Below are positions 34,101 through 43,332 of a stretch of 56,309 bases of DNA, piece after piece. A program made the position numbers and the translations under genes. The stretch's first letter is position 1. Every line of letters begins with the position of its first letter. The stretch covers positions 1 to 56,309 of the forward strand of contig JADFDJ010000014.1 in assembly GCA_018262895.1 (NCBI GenBank), given 5' to 3'. Under the pieces are notes generated by a model that was given only the letters and a program-made list of their open reading frames with translations, did not search any database and was not told the origin of the DNA. The stretch comes from Methanomassiliicoccus sp. GTDB lineage: Archaea > Thermoplasmatota > Thermoplasmata > Methanomassiliicoccales > Methanomassiliicoccaceae.

Positions 34101-35510
34101 TCAACGTTTACGGTTCAAGGGCGTGACGCTCATTTTCCTGCCCTTGTAGGAAGATTGCCTCAGAGCACGGAGCACTTTCAATCCCACGTCCTTGTGGATC
34201 TCCACTATGGTCTTGGTGGGGCCGATCTCGATCTGCCCTATGGTGATCTCGTTCACTCTGGCCGTCCGGGCCACGATTTCCGCCAGCTCCACCTTGTTAA
34301 CACCGTCGTTGGCACCGATGTTGATCTCGAAGCGCACCATGCCGAATATGTCGGACATCTCGTCGAAGTCGAGGACCTCTCTGACCGTCTCCTGGCCCTT
34401 CACTCCCGGAACCTCCACCTGCTTGAGCTTCACATCGGTGAAGTTCTGTATGGCCTCCAGAAGATGCATCTCATCGCTGGAGACGAAGGTGATGGCCTTT
34501 CCCTCCTTGCCGGCACGTCCTGTCCTTCCTATCCGGTGGACGTAGCTCTCGGGTGATTCCGGGATGTCGTAGTTGATGACATAGTTGACACCCTCGATAT
34601 CGAGACCCCGGGCGGCAACGTCGGTAGCGATAAGGACCTTGATCTTTCCGGAGCGAAAGTCGCCCAGCACCTTCTCCCTTCGGGCTTGGGTCAGGTCGCC
34701 GTGTATGGCCGCGGCGGGATAACCGTAAGATGTGAGCCTGCTCTCGATGATGTCCACCATGTGCTTGGTCTGGGCGAACACGATGGCCTTGGGCTTCTCC
34801 TTGTCCAGGACCCGGCACAAGGCCCAGATCTTGTTCTTCCTGCCCACGGAGAAGTACATCTGCTTGGTATTGGGGAGGACCAGCTCATCCTCGGACACCG
34901 AAACCACCTGGGGCGAGCTCATGTGCTCCTCGGCCAGCTTCCTTATCTCACCAGGTATGGTGGCCGAGAAAAGCATGGTCTGGCGTTCCTTGGGGACCTT
35001 GGATATGATATAGGTTATGTCCTCGATGAAGCCCATATCCAGCATGCGGTCAGCCTCATCAAGTACCAGGTAACGGACGTTCCTCAGATCGAGGGTCTTC
35101 CGCTGGATGTGGTCGATTACCCTGCCCGGGGTGCCCACGACCACGTCCACGCCCCGGTGCAGGGCCTCGAACTGCGGCTCCATACCGGCGCCGCCGTATA
35201 CCGCCAGCACTTGAAGGTCAAGGTTGGCGCTCAGGCGCTTGATCTCCTCTGATACCTGCACAGCCAGCTCCCTCGTGGGGCACAAGATGAGCGCAGAAGG
35301 GAGCTTTCCATGCTCTATCCCCTGGATGATCGGTATGCCGAAAGCTGCGGTCTTACCTGTTCCTGTCTGGGCCTGGGCGATGACATCCTGTCCTTGCAGC
35401 AGCAATGGTATCGTCCCCACCTGGACCGGCGTTGGCTCCGTCCAACCCATGTTCTCTATGGCCTTCATCACAGGTTCGGCTATCTGTAGACTGGTAAAAT
35501 CTTGGGTCAT
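34101..35510 (-). CDS. DEAD-box RNA helicase with DbpA-like C-terminal domain
   Basis: A 469-residue ATP-dependent RNA helicase. The Q-motif region reads PTPVQ, motif I AQTGTGKT near residue 47, Ib TPGR, II DEAD, III SAT, and VI HRIGRTGRAG. The C-terminal 75 residues (IFGMVRFEINIGANDG and onward) look like a DbpA/CsdA RNA-binding domain, here ending in a basic tail (RKMSVTPLNRKR). It resembles archaeal CshA/DeaD helicases that act on structured RNA or ribosome assembly intermediates. It is convergent with the preceding small gene (10 bp apart). Confidence 0.93.
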   Translation of the reverse strand: MTQDFTSLQIAEPVMKAIENMGWTEPTPVQVGTIPLLLQGQDVIAQAQTGTGKTAAFGIPIIQGIEHGKLPSALILCPTRELAVQVSEEIKRLSANLDLQVLAVYGGAGMEPQFEALHRGVDVVVGTPGRVIDHIQRKTLDLRNVRYLVLDEADRMLDMGFIEDITYIISKVPKERQTMLFSATIPGEIRKLAEEHMSSPQVVSVSEDELVLPNTKQMYFSVGRKNKIWALCRVLDKEKPKAIVFAQTKHMVDIIESRLTSYGYPAAAIHGDLTQARREKVLGDFRSGKIKVLIATDVAARGLDIEGVNYVINYDIPESPESYVHRIGRTGRAGKEGKAITFVSSDEMHLLEAIQNFTDVKLKQVEVPGVKGQETVREVLDFDEMSDIFGMVRFEINIGANDGVNKVELAEIVARTARVNEITIGQIEIGPTKTIVEIHKDVGLKVLRALRQSSYKGRKMSVTPLNRKR

Positions 35511-35703
35511 ATCAATTCCCGTTCTCAGCGTTCCATTGTGAAATGGTCTCTAATGTTCAGGCCCTCATCGACCCATTCCCACTTAATCATTACTGTAATC
35601 CAGGAGAAGAATTTGGATGGTGATCGGGGACCGTCCATCATCGGTACGGCGATACGGGTCGCCTAAGCATCAGGCGATGGTCGCTTGATCGAAAAGAAGG
35701 TTA

Positions 35704-36870
35704 TCATCTCTTCCTGTGGCGCCGCTCGTTTATCGGAACGAACTCGTCCGCTCTGGTGGGAAGGTAGATCTTCTTGCTCACCCACCACCAGGCCAGCGCC
35801 GTGGAGGCAAGGGTCGAGAACAATATGACATAGAGGAACCAGGTCAGGGATGAGCCTTCCAAGGGGAGGAGCCCGCCTATGGTTGCCAGGGTGTTCGGTA
35901 CCAGCACCGCTGTGCCCAGGATGGTGAGCCATGTCATGGCCAGGGCCATGCGGTTGTTGAGGACCTGCAGCTGGTTGTTGTACATGGATTGCAGGACCTC
36001 CAGGCCGGAGGCGAGGACCTCCGACATGTGCTCGCTCAGCGAGATCTGCTGCGTTACATCCACGACCAGCAGGTTGACCTTTGCCAGTACCTTGGGGTTA
36101 TCGGTGATGACATCAGCATCGCCGTACCTGAGGTTGTTGAGGACATCGAGAGTGCGCCAGAGGGTGTTGAGGTATATGATGAGAGTGTGCTTCATCTCGT
36201 AGATGCTTTTCCCGAGCTGGCTCCTCTCCGCCTTCATGTCCAGCAGGCTCTCTGAGAGCCAATCGGCTTGGTCCTCGATCTCCCGGAGCTGCTCGAAGTT
36301 GCGGTTGTTGTTCTCATCGATGATACGGCACAGCATCGTAGTGACCTTATCCTCGGGAAGCATGTTCTCGGGGAGCTTGCGAACGAAGGCCTCGGCGTAC
36401 CGGGAGAAGTTGACCAACCGGGAGACGTCCTCGGAGTGGATGGTCAGCACCAGGTTCTTCTTCACCAATATCAAGAGGGGGAAGCACTGGAAGTCCACCT
36501 TCTTCACCCTCACCGCCGGTAGCAGGATACCGAGCTCCACATCTCGGTCCTCGAAGTTTGTGAAGTACCCCTTTAGGAGCGTGGGGACCATGCTCTCGCT
36601 GAAGCCGAAAGCAGTGGCGACCTGCGTCCCGTCCTTTTCCACGTCCTTGACCGTGAAGTTGATCCAGGTTAGGGATGAGCCTTGGATCCTGGGAATGAAC
36701 TCGTCCGCACTATCGCCATACAGCTTGAGGGGCTTGGACCCATGGGGAATAGTGACCGCGACCGCCTTCTTCTTAGGAACTTCATACCCGTTTCCGTTCC
36801 CGTTCGTCTGGACCTTGATTTCCAGGTGGTTCTCCGGTATTCCGTTTCCCTCTATAGCTACCAAGCGCAT
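35704..36870 (-). CDS. CorA-family divalent cation transporter, variant without GMN
   Basis: A 388-residue protein with a long soluble N-terminal domain, a coiled-coil region (about 190-310) and two C-terminal membrane helices followed by a basic tail. The layout is that of CorA Mg2+ channels. At the end of the first helix, where CorA has Gly-Met-Asn, this protein reads VLVPNTLATIGG, so the selectivity motif is absent or altered. The preceding YNNQLQVLNNRM element is the usual pore-lining stretch. It may transport another cation, or function with a variant filter. Confidence 0.8.
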   Translation of the reverse strand: MRLVAIEGNGIPENHLEIKVQTNGNGNGYEVPKKKAVAVTIPHGSKPLKLYGDSADEFIPRIQGSSLTWINFTVKDVEKDGTQVATAFGFSESMVPTLLKGYFTNFEDRDVELGILLPAVRVKKVDFQCFPLLILVKKNLVLTIHSEDVSRLVNFSRYAEAFVRKLPENMLPEDKVTTMLCRIIDENNNRNFEQLREIEDQADWLSESLLDMKAERSQLGKSIYEMKHTLIIYLNTLWRTLDVLNNLRYGDADVITDNPKVLAKVNLLVVDVTQQISLSEHMSEVLASGLEVLQSMYNNQLQVLNNRMALAMTWLTILGTAVLVPNTLATIGGLLPLEGSSLTWFLYVILFSTLASTALAWWWVSKKIYLPTRADEFVPINERRHRKR

Positions 36871-36937
36871 GCCTCCCTTCCATTTTTCAACGCCATATCC
36901 TTCGTGTCATTGTTAAACCTGTGCGCGTGATGACGCC

Positions 36938-37414
36938 TCAGCGGACCCTCTCCACCTTCCCCACATGCTTGGCGACCAGGTCCGAGTGATGCTGCTCTGC
37001 GGCGATGAGGGAATTGATGGTGGTCAGGAATCGATCAGCATCGGCCTCATCTAATAGCAGACCTTCGGGAGACGATGAGAAGGAGTTCCTGACATCAGTG
37101 TACAGGTCACGCATCAGTATCTCCGTGCGTCCCAGGTCCATCATCATCTCCAGCTCGTTCTTGTTTTTGAAGTTGAACTCTCTGCCCTTTACCTGCGAGA
37201 ACGTCTTGCCTGGGCTGACCTTGACCATGGCCATGAGGTTCTGGACCATCTCCGCGTGCTGTGCAGAGTCCACGATGAGCTCCATGAGCAGAGCGCGGAG
37301 CTTCTCCTTCTCATAGTACGCCTCCCATTGGGACTCGTGCTCGAACGACAGTTCGATCTCCAAGGCCCTGCGGAGAACCATCATGAGTTCGTCACCGTTG
37401 CGATATACTACCAT
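36938..37414 (-). CDS. Helical protein, possibly ferritin-like
   Basis: A protein of about 158 residues rich in helices. Two E/D-x-x-H-type groups (DSAQHAEM and AAEQHHSDL) in separate helices recall the metal-binding four-helix bundles of ferritin/rubrerythrin proteins. The start at ATG 37414 is chosen over ATG 37441 because the preceding residues look unstructured and AT-rich. No close family was recognised and metal binding is inferred only. Confidence 0.45.
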   Translation of the reverse strand: MVVYRNGDELMMVLRRALEIELSFEHESQWEAYYEKEKLRALLMELIVDSAQHAEMVQNLMAMVKVSPGKTFSQVKGREFNFKNKNELEMMMDLGRTEILMRDLYTDVRNSFSSSPEGLLLDEADADRFLTTINSLIAAEQHHSDLVAKHVGKVERVR

Positions 37415-37534
37415 AATGAATCTATAATAATTTTGTATCAATATATGTAATGGCTTCCATCTGATTCCACTGTTCTATTATATTAGAATATTATTTCGCA
37501 AAGATGAATAACTAGGATATTGGTACATGGCTGC

Positions 37535-38119
37535 GTGAACACCGCATTCCTATCTCCTCGGTTGGGCGCTATGGCAGGAATAACCGGATCCCTGTTCTTC
37601 GCTATCATGTGGACGGCCGCTGTATTCGTCGACGGCAGCTGGCATCTTGGGGAGATGACCCTTAGCGAGCTTGGAGACCGTTCCCGGAGCGGTTACCTGC
37701 TGTTCAATACGGGAGCGATGGTCACCGGCATCCTTTCCCTACTGTTCTCCGTGGGACTGTACAAGGTCCTGTCCCCAGGCTTAATGGGAAGGGCGGGGGC
37801 GGTGTTGATGGGGCTTGCCTCCCTTATGCTCATAGGCGTAGGTCTTTTCCCCATTGACACGGGAACACCGCATACCGTGGTGAGCTACTCCTTCTTCGGC
37901 ACCGCCGCACTGGCCCTGGTCCTTCTGATAAGCCCGTTCGCTAAAAGCTATGTTTTCCATCCCAGCATGGCGATGCTGACGGGACTCTTGGTCCTTGTCT
38001 GCCTGGTCGGCGCGGCGATACTCGAACTGCCGGGGTTGGAGGCCCTGGCCGTGGGATGCCTGCTCCTGTGGATGTTCGTGGTCAGCATCCGCATGATGTG
38101 GCACCATCCTGCCCGGTGA
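37535..38119 (+). CDS. DUF998-family membrane protein
   Basis: An integral membrane protein of about 194 residues with six hydrophobic segments. The stretch GEMTLSELGDRSRSGYLLFNTG after the first helix matches the DUF998 family pattern, as does GLFPIDTGTPHTVVSY. Function of the family is unknown. The start is uncertain: GTG 37535 keeps the usual PRLGA lead-in, ATG 37571 would remove it, and a TTG 37520 is also in frame. Its stop lies directly against that of hypD. Confidence 0.75.
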   Translation: MNTAFLSPRLGAMAGITGSLFFAIMWTAAVFVDGSWHLGEMTLSELGDRSRSGYLLFNTGAMVTGILSLLFSVGLYKVLSPGLMGRAGAVLMGLASLMLIGVGLFPIDTGTPHTVVSYSFFGTAALALVLLISPFAKSYVFHPSMAMLTGLLVLVCLVGAAILELPGLEALAVGCLLLWMFVVSIRMMWHHPAR

Positions 38120-39193
38120 TCACATCTTTCCCTGGTAACGGAAGGCGATGTTGCAGCCGCCCTCACGCGACACCATGCACGGGCCCATGGGATAGCGCGG
38201 GGTGCATCCCTTTCCGAAGGCGGGGCACTCGTGGGATTCTATGATGCCCCGGAGCACCTCTCCGCACCGGCACCCGCGATGCTCCTCCTCCACTGGAGGG
38301 CGGTCCTTGAGAACGTCCTCATGGACCAGCCGGGCGTTGTGATCGTCGAACTCCTCCTTGAGGTCGTACGCGCTCTGGGGGATCATGGGGAACCCTCTCC
38401 AGGCACTGTCCACGGGACGGAAGACCCTCTCCAGGAGCTTGATGGCCTTGGGGTTCCCCTCCTTCTTTACAAGGCGGCCGTACTCGTTCTCCACCTGCGC
38501 CCTTCCCTCCTTGATCTGCTTAACCAGCATGTGGACGGCCATCAGCAGGTCCAGTGGCTCGAAGCCGGTAACGACCTGAGGTATGCCGTACTTGGTGGAG
38601 AACACCTGATAGGGATCGACGCCGATGATGGCGCTCACGTGCCCGGGCTCGATGAGGCCGTCTATCCTGAACTCCCCCATGTTTATGATGGCATGCAGGG
38701 CCGGGGGAAGCAGGCGATGGCAGGAGTAGACCGAGAAGTTGTCCGGAAGCTTCTCCACCATCACCGCCGCGGTGGTGGGGCTGGTGGTCTCAAAACCGAT
38801 GCCCATGAAGACCATGTGCTTCACCTCGGAGGATAGGCGGACCGCGTCCTCCACCGAGTACACGATGCGGACATCATGGCCCCGGGCCTTGGCATCCCCC
38901 AGAGAGCCTATGGGCGTGGGGACCTTGAGCATGTCACCGAACACCGCTATGGTCCTCCCCGCCTCCGCCAGAGCTATGGCGTTGGCGACCTCGGCGGTGG
39001 TGGTGACGCACACCGGGCAACCTGGTCCCTGACGGATCTCGATGCCCACCTCTCGCAGCATGGGATCGAGACCAAAGCGCACCAGGGTGTCCTGATGTGT
39101 CCCGCAGACATGCATGAAACGGAGGTTCACATCTTCCTTTCGAATTGAGTCCAGTATCCTCTGAGCTGCAACTTCGTTCCTAAGCCTGAACAT
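38120..39193 (-). CDS. hypD: HypD, [NiFe]-hydrogenase maturation protein
   Basis: Scaffold on which the Fe(CN)2CO unit of [NiFe] hydrogenases is built, with HypC. Family marks: MHVCGTHQ near residue 28, GPGCPVCVT near 56, GFETTSPTTA near 152, and a C-terminal cysteine set (CRCGEVLRG, CPAFGKGCTPRYPMGPCMVSREGGC) that binds the [4Fe-4S] cluster. At 357 aa it is normal. The start overlaps hypA by 14 nt. HypC, E, F and B are not in the window. Confidence 0.95.
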   Translation of the reverse strand: MFRLRNEVAAQRILDSIRKEDVNLRFMHVCGTHQDTLVRFGLDPMLREVGIEIRQGPGCPVCVTTTAEVANAIALAEAGRTIAVFGDMLKVPTPIGSLGDAKARGHDVRIVYSVEDAVRLSSEVKHMVFMGIGFETTSPTTAAVMVEKLPDNFSVYSCHRLLPPALHAIINMGEFRIDGLIEPGHVSAIIGVDPYQVFSTKYGIPQVVTGFEPLDLLMAVHMLVKQIKEGRAQVENEYGRLVKKEGNPKAIKLLERVFRPVDSAWRGFPMIPQSAYDLKEEFDDHNARLVHEDVLKDRPPVEEEHRGCRCGEVLRGIIESHECPAFGKGCTPRYPMGPCMVSREGGCNIAFRYQGKM

Positions 39194-39566
39194 CGTCCTC
39201 TACCACCTTGATCGATCGCACCATGCAGCTCTTTCCCTTGATGATCTCCACCCTCTTGCCGCAGACGGGGCAGTTCAGCGTAGGTATGTGTGAATGGTAC
39301 ATCTCATCCTCATGATATGCCGCCTGACCGCGGTACTGACAGCTGGGGCAGGACACCTCCACCTCTTCCTTCTCGATGAACAGGGAGGACCCTTCCAGGT
39401 CCGTCCCTTTGGTGAGCACCTCAAAGGCGAAGTTCAGTTGGTCCGCGCCCAGGAAGGTCATCTCCCCCACCACCAGCAGCACCTCTTCGACCTTCAGGAC
39501 GTGGTGCTTCCTAAGCTCCTCCCGGACCGCCTCCAGGATGGAGGACATGACGGCGACCTCGTGCAT
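39180..39566 (-). CDS. hypA: HypA, nickel chaperone for hydrogenase maturation
   Basis: About 128 residues. The start is set at ATG 39566, giving the N-terminal Met-His-Glu that binds nickel in HypA; an ATG 12 nt upstream would add four residues before it and would hide that site. The zinc domain has CPSC (near 73) and CPVC (near 99) with an unusually long, histidine-containing spacer (YHEDEMYHSH). The stop codon is TAG inside hypD. It is divergent from a small zinc-finger-like gene. Confidence 0.92.
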   Translation of the reverse strand: MHEVAVMSSILEAVREELRKHHVLKVEEVLLVVGEMTFLGADQLNFAFEVLTKGTDLEGSSLFIEKEEVEVSCPSCQYRGQAAYHEDEMYHSHIPTLNCPVCGKRVEIIKGKSCMVRSIKVVEDDVQA

Positions 39567-39682
39567 TCCGTTCGTCATTGGGACCCCATTATTAAAACCG
39601 TTTGCCGGTACCTCAGCGCATATTGGTGGAACAGGCATGGCACAGGGTTTTATATCACAGCGGGAATCTGAACTCGGTTCGT

Positions 39683-39970
39683 ATGGCCGATGAGGAGCGC
39701 TCCCGCAAGGAGCTTACCCTGGAAGCGCTGGTCGAAGGAAAAAAGATGGAGGCCTACGTTGAGCACCGCACCCGTGACATGCACGTGTGCGCCCTGTGCG
39801 AGAAGGTAGGTTACAAGAAGTGCCCGATGAAGTGCGTGGGAAAACGCTGGATCTGCCTGGACTGCCTTCGCCAGCTGCGGGAGGTCCTGGACACCCTTGA
39901 GCAGTGGGAGGCCGAGGTGCAGCTGGAGAGGGAGATGTCCAAGAAGATCGACGACGGGTTGGGCCTCTAA
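39683..39970 (+). CDS. Small putative zinc-binding protein (95 aa)
   Basis: A short acidic/basic protein with a central cysteine cluster: CALC, KKCPMKC, and ICLDC, spaced like one zinc-binding treble-clef or ribbon, followed by a helical C-terminal part. A TATA-like TTTTATATC lies about 30 nt before the ATG, so the mRNA would be nearly leaderless. Its last bases overlap the end of the convergent endonuclease III gene. No family assignment is made. Confidence 0.65.
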   Translation: MADEERSRKELTLEALVEGKKMEAYVEHRTRDMHVCALCEKVGYKKCPMKCVGKRWICLDCLRQLREVLDTLEQWEAEVQLEREMSKKIDDGLGL

Positions 39971-40638
39971 CATCCGTTCCTATCGTTCTCTCTTGAGAAG
40001 GTATCGCAGAACTCCCGGATGGGGCATTGTTCGTGCTTCGGGCGCAGGGGCGTGCATATCTCCTGACCGAACCTAACCATCAGCTCGTTGACGGACCTCC
40101 ACCGTGGCCTGGGGACCACCTCCCTCAGCTGCTCCTCGGTGCTGTCCGGGCTGGAGCTGCAGACCAGCCCGATGCGGTTGGATATCCTGTGGACATGGGT
40201 ATCGACGCATATGGCATCCTTCTCGAACGCGTAGGCCAGAACGCAGTTGGCCGTCTTCCTTCCCACCATGGGCAGGGCCATGAGTCCATCGATGTCAGAT
40301 GGGACGATACCGTCATGCTCCTCATGGATGATGCGGGCGATCTCCTTGATGGCCCTGGCCTTGCCCTTGTGGAAGTTCACCGCTCCTATGGCCGCCGCTA
40401 TGCTCTCCTCAGGAGCGCTCATTAAGGCCTGCGGGGTGGGATACTTGGCGAACAGCTTCTCGCTCGCTATCCAGGTGCATTCATCCCTTGTCCTCTGGGA
40501 TAGAACTGTGGCGATGAGCATGGTGAAGGGATCTCTCCTCCATGATGGCTCCAGCCCTATCGCGGAGCCCGGCGATGCCCTCTGCGAAGAGCGCGCCTCC
40601 AGCCTGTCCAGTATCTCATCCACGGGTTTCTCGGTCAT
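39967..40638 (-). CDS. nth: Endonuclease III (HhH-GPD DNA glycosylase/lyase)
   Basis: Base-excision repair glycosylase for oxidised pyrimidines, 223 aa. The helix-hairpin-helix LPMVGRKTANCVLAY carries the catalytic lysine, and VDTHVHR carries the catalytic aspartate. At the C-terminal [4Fe-4S] site the usual Cys-x6-Cys-x2-Cys-x5-Cys reads C-x6-H-x2-C-x5-C (CTPLRPKHEQC then PIREFC); the second ligand is histidine by the DNA (CAC). The cluster may be altered or absent. It overlaps folC by 23 nt and ends at TAG. Confidence 0.92.
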   Translation of the reverse strand: MTEKPVDEILDRLEARSSQRASPGSAIGLEPSWRRDPFTMLIATVLSQRTRDECTWIASEKLFAKYPTPQALMSAPEESIAAAIGAVNFHKGKARAIKEIARIIHEEHDGIVPSDIDGLMALPMVGRKTANCVLAYAFEKDAICVDTHVHRISNRIGLVCSSSPDSTEEQLREVVPRPRWRSVNELMVRFGQEICTPLRPKHEQCPIREFCDTFSRENDRNGC

Positions 40639-41914
40639 GCCACCACCTGAAGGCCTCGCCTATAGTGAACAGCGAGCCCGTTACCAGGACCTTATCTGTG
40701 GAGGAGGCCAAGGCCATCGCCCTCTCCATAGCCCCAGCGACGTCCGGTACCTCCTCCACCACGGCTACGGATGGTCTCAACGCCGCGGCCACCTGCTGGG
40801 CCGTGAACGCCCTCGGTGTCGACGGGGATGTGGCGATGACCACCCGGGCCAGGGGGCCGAAGCTAGCGGCAATGCCCTCCAGGTCCTTGTCGTTGAGAAC
40901 CCCTAGGACCAATATTATTCCGCCCCCCAGCAGCCTGCGGACCTCGGCCGCCACGGTCCTGGCGCCGTCGGGGGTGTGGGTGACGTCGAACATGATCAGG
41001 GGGTCACGGGAGATTATGTCCATCCTACCTGGCCATCTCACCTTGGCCATGCCATTGATCATGGCCTCCTCGGGTATGTAGGTCCCCCTCTTCATGAGCT
41101 CGGCCAGGGCCGCCCCTGCCAGTGCGCAGTTGGATGCTTGATACCTGCCTAGCAGGGGAACCTTGAGGACCGTATCAAGCTCCTCCAGGTACACCTCGGT
41201 ACCGTCCAATTCAGATCGGACCTCCTCGTACCCCACATCCCTCCCGACGATCTTGAGCGGGGCTCCAAGGTCTGCTGAGCGAGCGCGGATCGTTGACAAC
41301 GCATCATCGTCCTGATCGATCGTCACGACCGGAACCCCGGGCTTGATTATGCCTGCCTTCTCCCCGGCTATGGCCGCGATGTTGTCGCCAAGGTACACAG
41401 TATGTTCCAGCCCGATCCTGGTGATGACGCAACAATCAGGGGTAATGACGTTGGTGGCGTCCAGCCTACCGCCCATGCCCACCTCCACGACCGCCTCATC
41501 CACTCCCGCATCGGCGAAGTGGGCGAAGGCCATGGCCGTTGTCAGCTCGAAGAACGTCAGGCGCTCCTCAGGCGGGCCGGGCCGTTCCGCGAACTCCCTT
41601 ACCTCCTCTATGAGGCGGAGCATCTGCTTCTCCGGTATGGGCGCCCCATCTACCTGGATGCGCTCCCGGAAATCGACAAGGTGGGGTGAGGTGTACAGCC
41701 CGGTGCGATATCCGGCCTCCCGCAGAACAGAGGCCGTCATGGCGCTCACGGAGCCCTTGCCGTTGGTCCCCGCCACATGCACTGAGCGGAACCGCCGGTG
41801 GGGATCGCCCAGAAAGGAGAGGAGCCTGGTGACGTTGCCCAGCCCCAGCTTGATCCCCATGGTCTCCCTCCCGTACAGCCATATCAGCGGCTCATCGTCC
41901 TTCATCCTGTCCAC
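40616..41914 (-). CDS. folC: FolC-family dihydrofolate synthase/folylpolyglutamate synthase
   Basis: Mur-ligase-superfamily ATP-dependent ligase that joins glutamate to a pterin cofactor. P-loop HVAGTNGKGS near residue 47, SPHLVDFRERI near 75, the mid-domain MGGRLDATNV and the ATP-proximal WPGRMDII near 298 are as in FolC. At 432 aa it is normal. Archaea lacking folate may use such enzymes on tetrahydromethanopterin-like or other substrates, so the acceptor is not certain. It is in a minus-strand run with an asparagine-synthase-like gene upstream and nth downstream. Confidence 0.9.
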   Translation of the reverse strand: MDRMKDDEPLIWLYGRETMGIKLGLGNVTRLLSFLGDPHRRFRSVHVAGTNGKGSVSAMTASVLREAGYRTGLYTSPHLVDFRERIQVDGAPIPEKQMLRLIEEVREFAERPGPPEERLTFFELTTAMAFAHFADAGVDEAVVEVGMGGRLDATNVITPDCCVITRIGLEHTVYLGDNIAAIAGEKAGIIKPGVPVVTIDQDDDALSTIRARSADLGAPLKIVGRDVGYEEVRSELDGTEVYLEELDTVLKVPLLGRYQASNCALAGAALAELMKRGTYIPEEAMINGMAKVRWPGRMDIISRDPLIMFDVTHTPDGARTVAAEVRRLLGGGIILVLGVLNDKDLEGIAASFGPLARVVIATSPSTPRAFTAQQVAAALRPSVAVVEEVPDVAGAMERAMALASSTDKVLVTGSLFTIGEAFRWWHDRETRG

Positions 41915-41926
41915 TCCTCCTAACGT

Positions 41927-42709
41927 TCAGAGCGAAGGCTCCGGTGCCAGAGCGGAAACGAACTCTGAAAGGTCCATGCCCGCTCTCCGAGACCGGGCCT
42001 TTAGCACCTTCATGAAGCCCGATCCGTACTGGGCCGCCTTCTTCTCACGGTTCGCCAAGGAGGGGTATCCCAGCAATAATGCAGCCTCCCGTAGGGGGAC
42101 CTTTCTCGCCCCTCCCTTGACCTTATCCGTCACCGCTATCCTGCTAGCCACCCTGCGGACCTCTGGGTCTAGGAAGGGATGGTCGATGCTCTTGGAGAAG
42201 TGTGCGGCGATCTTCAGGTCCAGAGGCTGCACCTCGGCCAGCAGCTTTGCCAGGTCGTTGTTCATAGATATCTCGAGATCCCCAGGGGACATGCTGAGGT
42301 ATCGGCTGTACCCTCCGAAGAGCTCGTCCGCCCCCTGCCCGGACATCAGCACGTCCTCCTTCGACCTGGCCGCAACGATGTGGAGCGGAAGCTGGAACGA
42401 CAGGACCACGGGGTCTCTGATAGGGCAAACGCTTAGCAGGTCCCGGGTGGCGGTGATCACCTCGTCCGGGGTGAGCATTATTTCGGTCCACGGTAACTGC
42501 AGCTCCTCTGCGGTCTCCTGTCCTGTTCTGAGGTCATGAGAGCCTTCGACCCCCACTGTATACAGCCGGGGGTCTCCATGATTTCCAGCGAGAGCTGCCA
42601 GGATACCGCTGTCGAGCCCTCCCGAAAAAAGGATCCCCACGTCTCCCTTGGCCATCGTCGCTTTGACCGCCTCCTGCAGGGCCTTCAGCAATCTCTCCAC
42701 ATCGCTCAT
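41927..42709 (-). CDS. Stand-alone asparagine-synthase-like amidotransferase domain
   Basis: A 260-residue protein with the PP-loop ATP-binding motif SGGLDSG near residue 29 and the SGQGADELFGGY element near 122, both typical of the C-terminal synthetase domain of asparagine synthase B. The N-terminal glutaminase domain is absent. Archaeal genomes often carry such short forms, and the substrate is not known. It lies 12 nt before folC. Confidence 0.85.
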   Translation of the reverse strand: MSDVERLLKALQEAVKATMAKGDVGILFSGGLDSGILAALAGNHGDPRLYTVGVEGSHDLRTGQETAEELQLPWTEIMLTPDEVITATRDLLSVCPIRDPVVLSFQLPLHIVAARSKEDVLMSGQGADELFGGYSRYLSMSPGDLEISMNNDLAKLLAEVQPLDLKIAAHFSKSIDHPFLDPEVRRVASRIAVTDKVKGGARKVPLREAALLLGYPSLANREKKAAQYGSGFMKVLKARSRRAGMDLSEFVSALAPEPSL

Positions 42710-42802
42710 GGCAAGGTCGACATACCCTTAGGGCGGTCTAGCAGATATAGTTGACATCCCATGGTTGTTTTTTTATCATCAAAGCTCTTACATCATCATG
42801 CT

Positions 42803-43255
42803 ATGGACAAGGTAACGCGCATCGGCATCTCCTTGGAGCCGGAACTGCTGAAGGAGTTCGATGAACTAGTGACAGGGAAGGGGTACACCAACAGGTCTGA
42901 GGCGATAAGGGATATCATCAGGTTCGCACTGATAGACGAACGCTGGGAGGATGAGGAAGCAGAGGTCGTGGGCACCATAACCATAGTCTACGACCACAAG
43001 AAGGGGGCGGTCCAGGAGCGCCTGATGGACATACAGCATGACCATCACGTCAACATCGCCTCCACGGTGCATCTCCATCTCAACCAGGACCAGTGCCTTG
43101 AGGTACTTCTAGTCTGGGGCAAGGTCCGCGAGGTGAAGCATCTGTCGGACGAGGTCATATCCGTAAAGGGTGTGAACTTCGGAAAGCTTACCATGACCTC
43201 AGGCTCGATGGACCTGGACCTCGACCGCGAGGTCAAACACCCCCACTACCATTAG
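42803..43255 (+). CDS. nikR: NikR-family nickel-responsive regulator
   Basis: Ribbon-helix-helix DNA-binding domain (MDKVTRIGISLEPELLKEFD and NRSEAIRDIIR) followed by the ACT-like metal-sensing domain. The nickel ligands are present: His in DHHVNIASTVHLHLNQDQC, with the cysteine at the end. At 150 aa it is slightly longer than E. coli NikR, ending in a KHPHYH tail. The ATG at 42803 gives the standard N-terminus; a longer frame upstream is rejected. It stands alone and could control any of the Ni/Co genes of the window, though this is not shown. Confidence 0.93.
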   Translation: MDKVTRIGISLEPELLKEFDELVTGKGYTNRSEAIRDIIRFALIDERWEDEEAEVVGTITIVYDHKKGAVQERLMDIQHDHHVNIASTVHLHLNQDQCLEVLLVWGKVREVKHLSDEVISVKGVNFGKLTMTSGSMDLDLDREVKHPHYH

Positions 43256-43297
43256 GAAAGGCTCGCGTTCGCTACGATTCGAATCACCCTAGGGCCA

Positions 43298-43307
43298 TCC
43301 TTTTTAT
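43298..43307 (+). promoter_or_regulatory. TATA box of topA
   Basis: CCTTTTTATACT sits about 30 nt before the ATG at 43333, so the topA transcript would be leaderless or nearly so. Confidence 0.45.
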
Positions 43308-43332
43308 ACTCTGTGTTCTTTGGTCCAGGGCC

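Noticed and set aside
40616-41914. CfbE (F430 synthetase), a Mur-ligase relative
   Set aside because: The motifs (HVAGTNGKGS, SPHLVDFRERI) and length are those of FolC.
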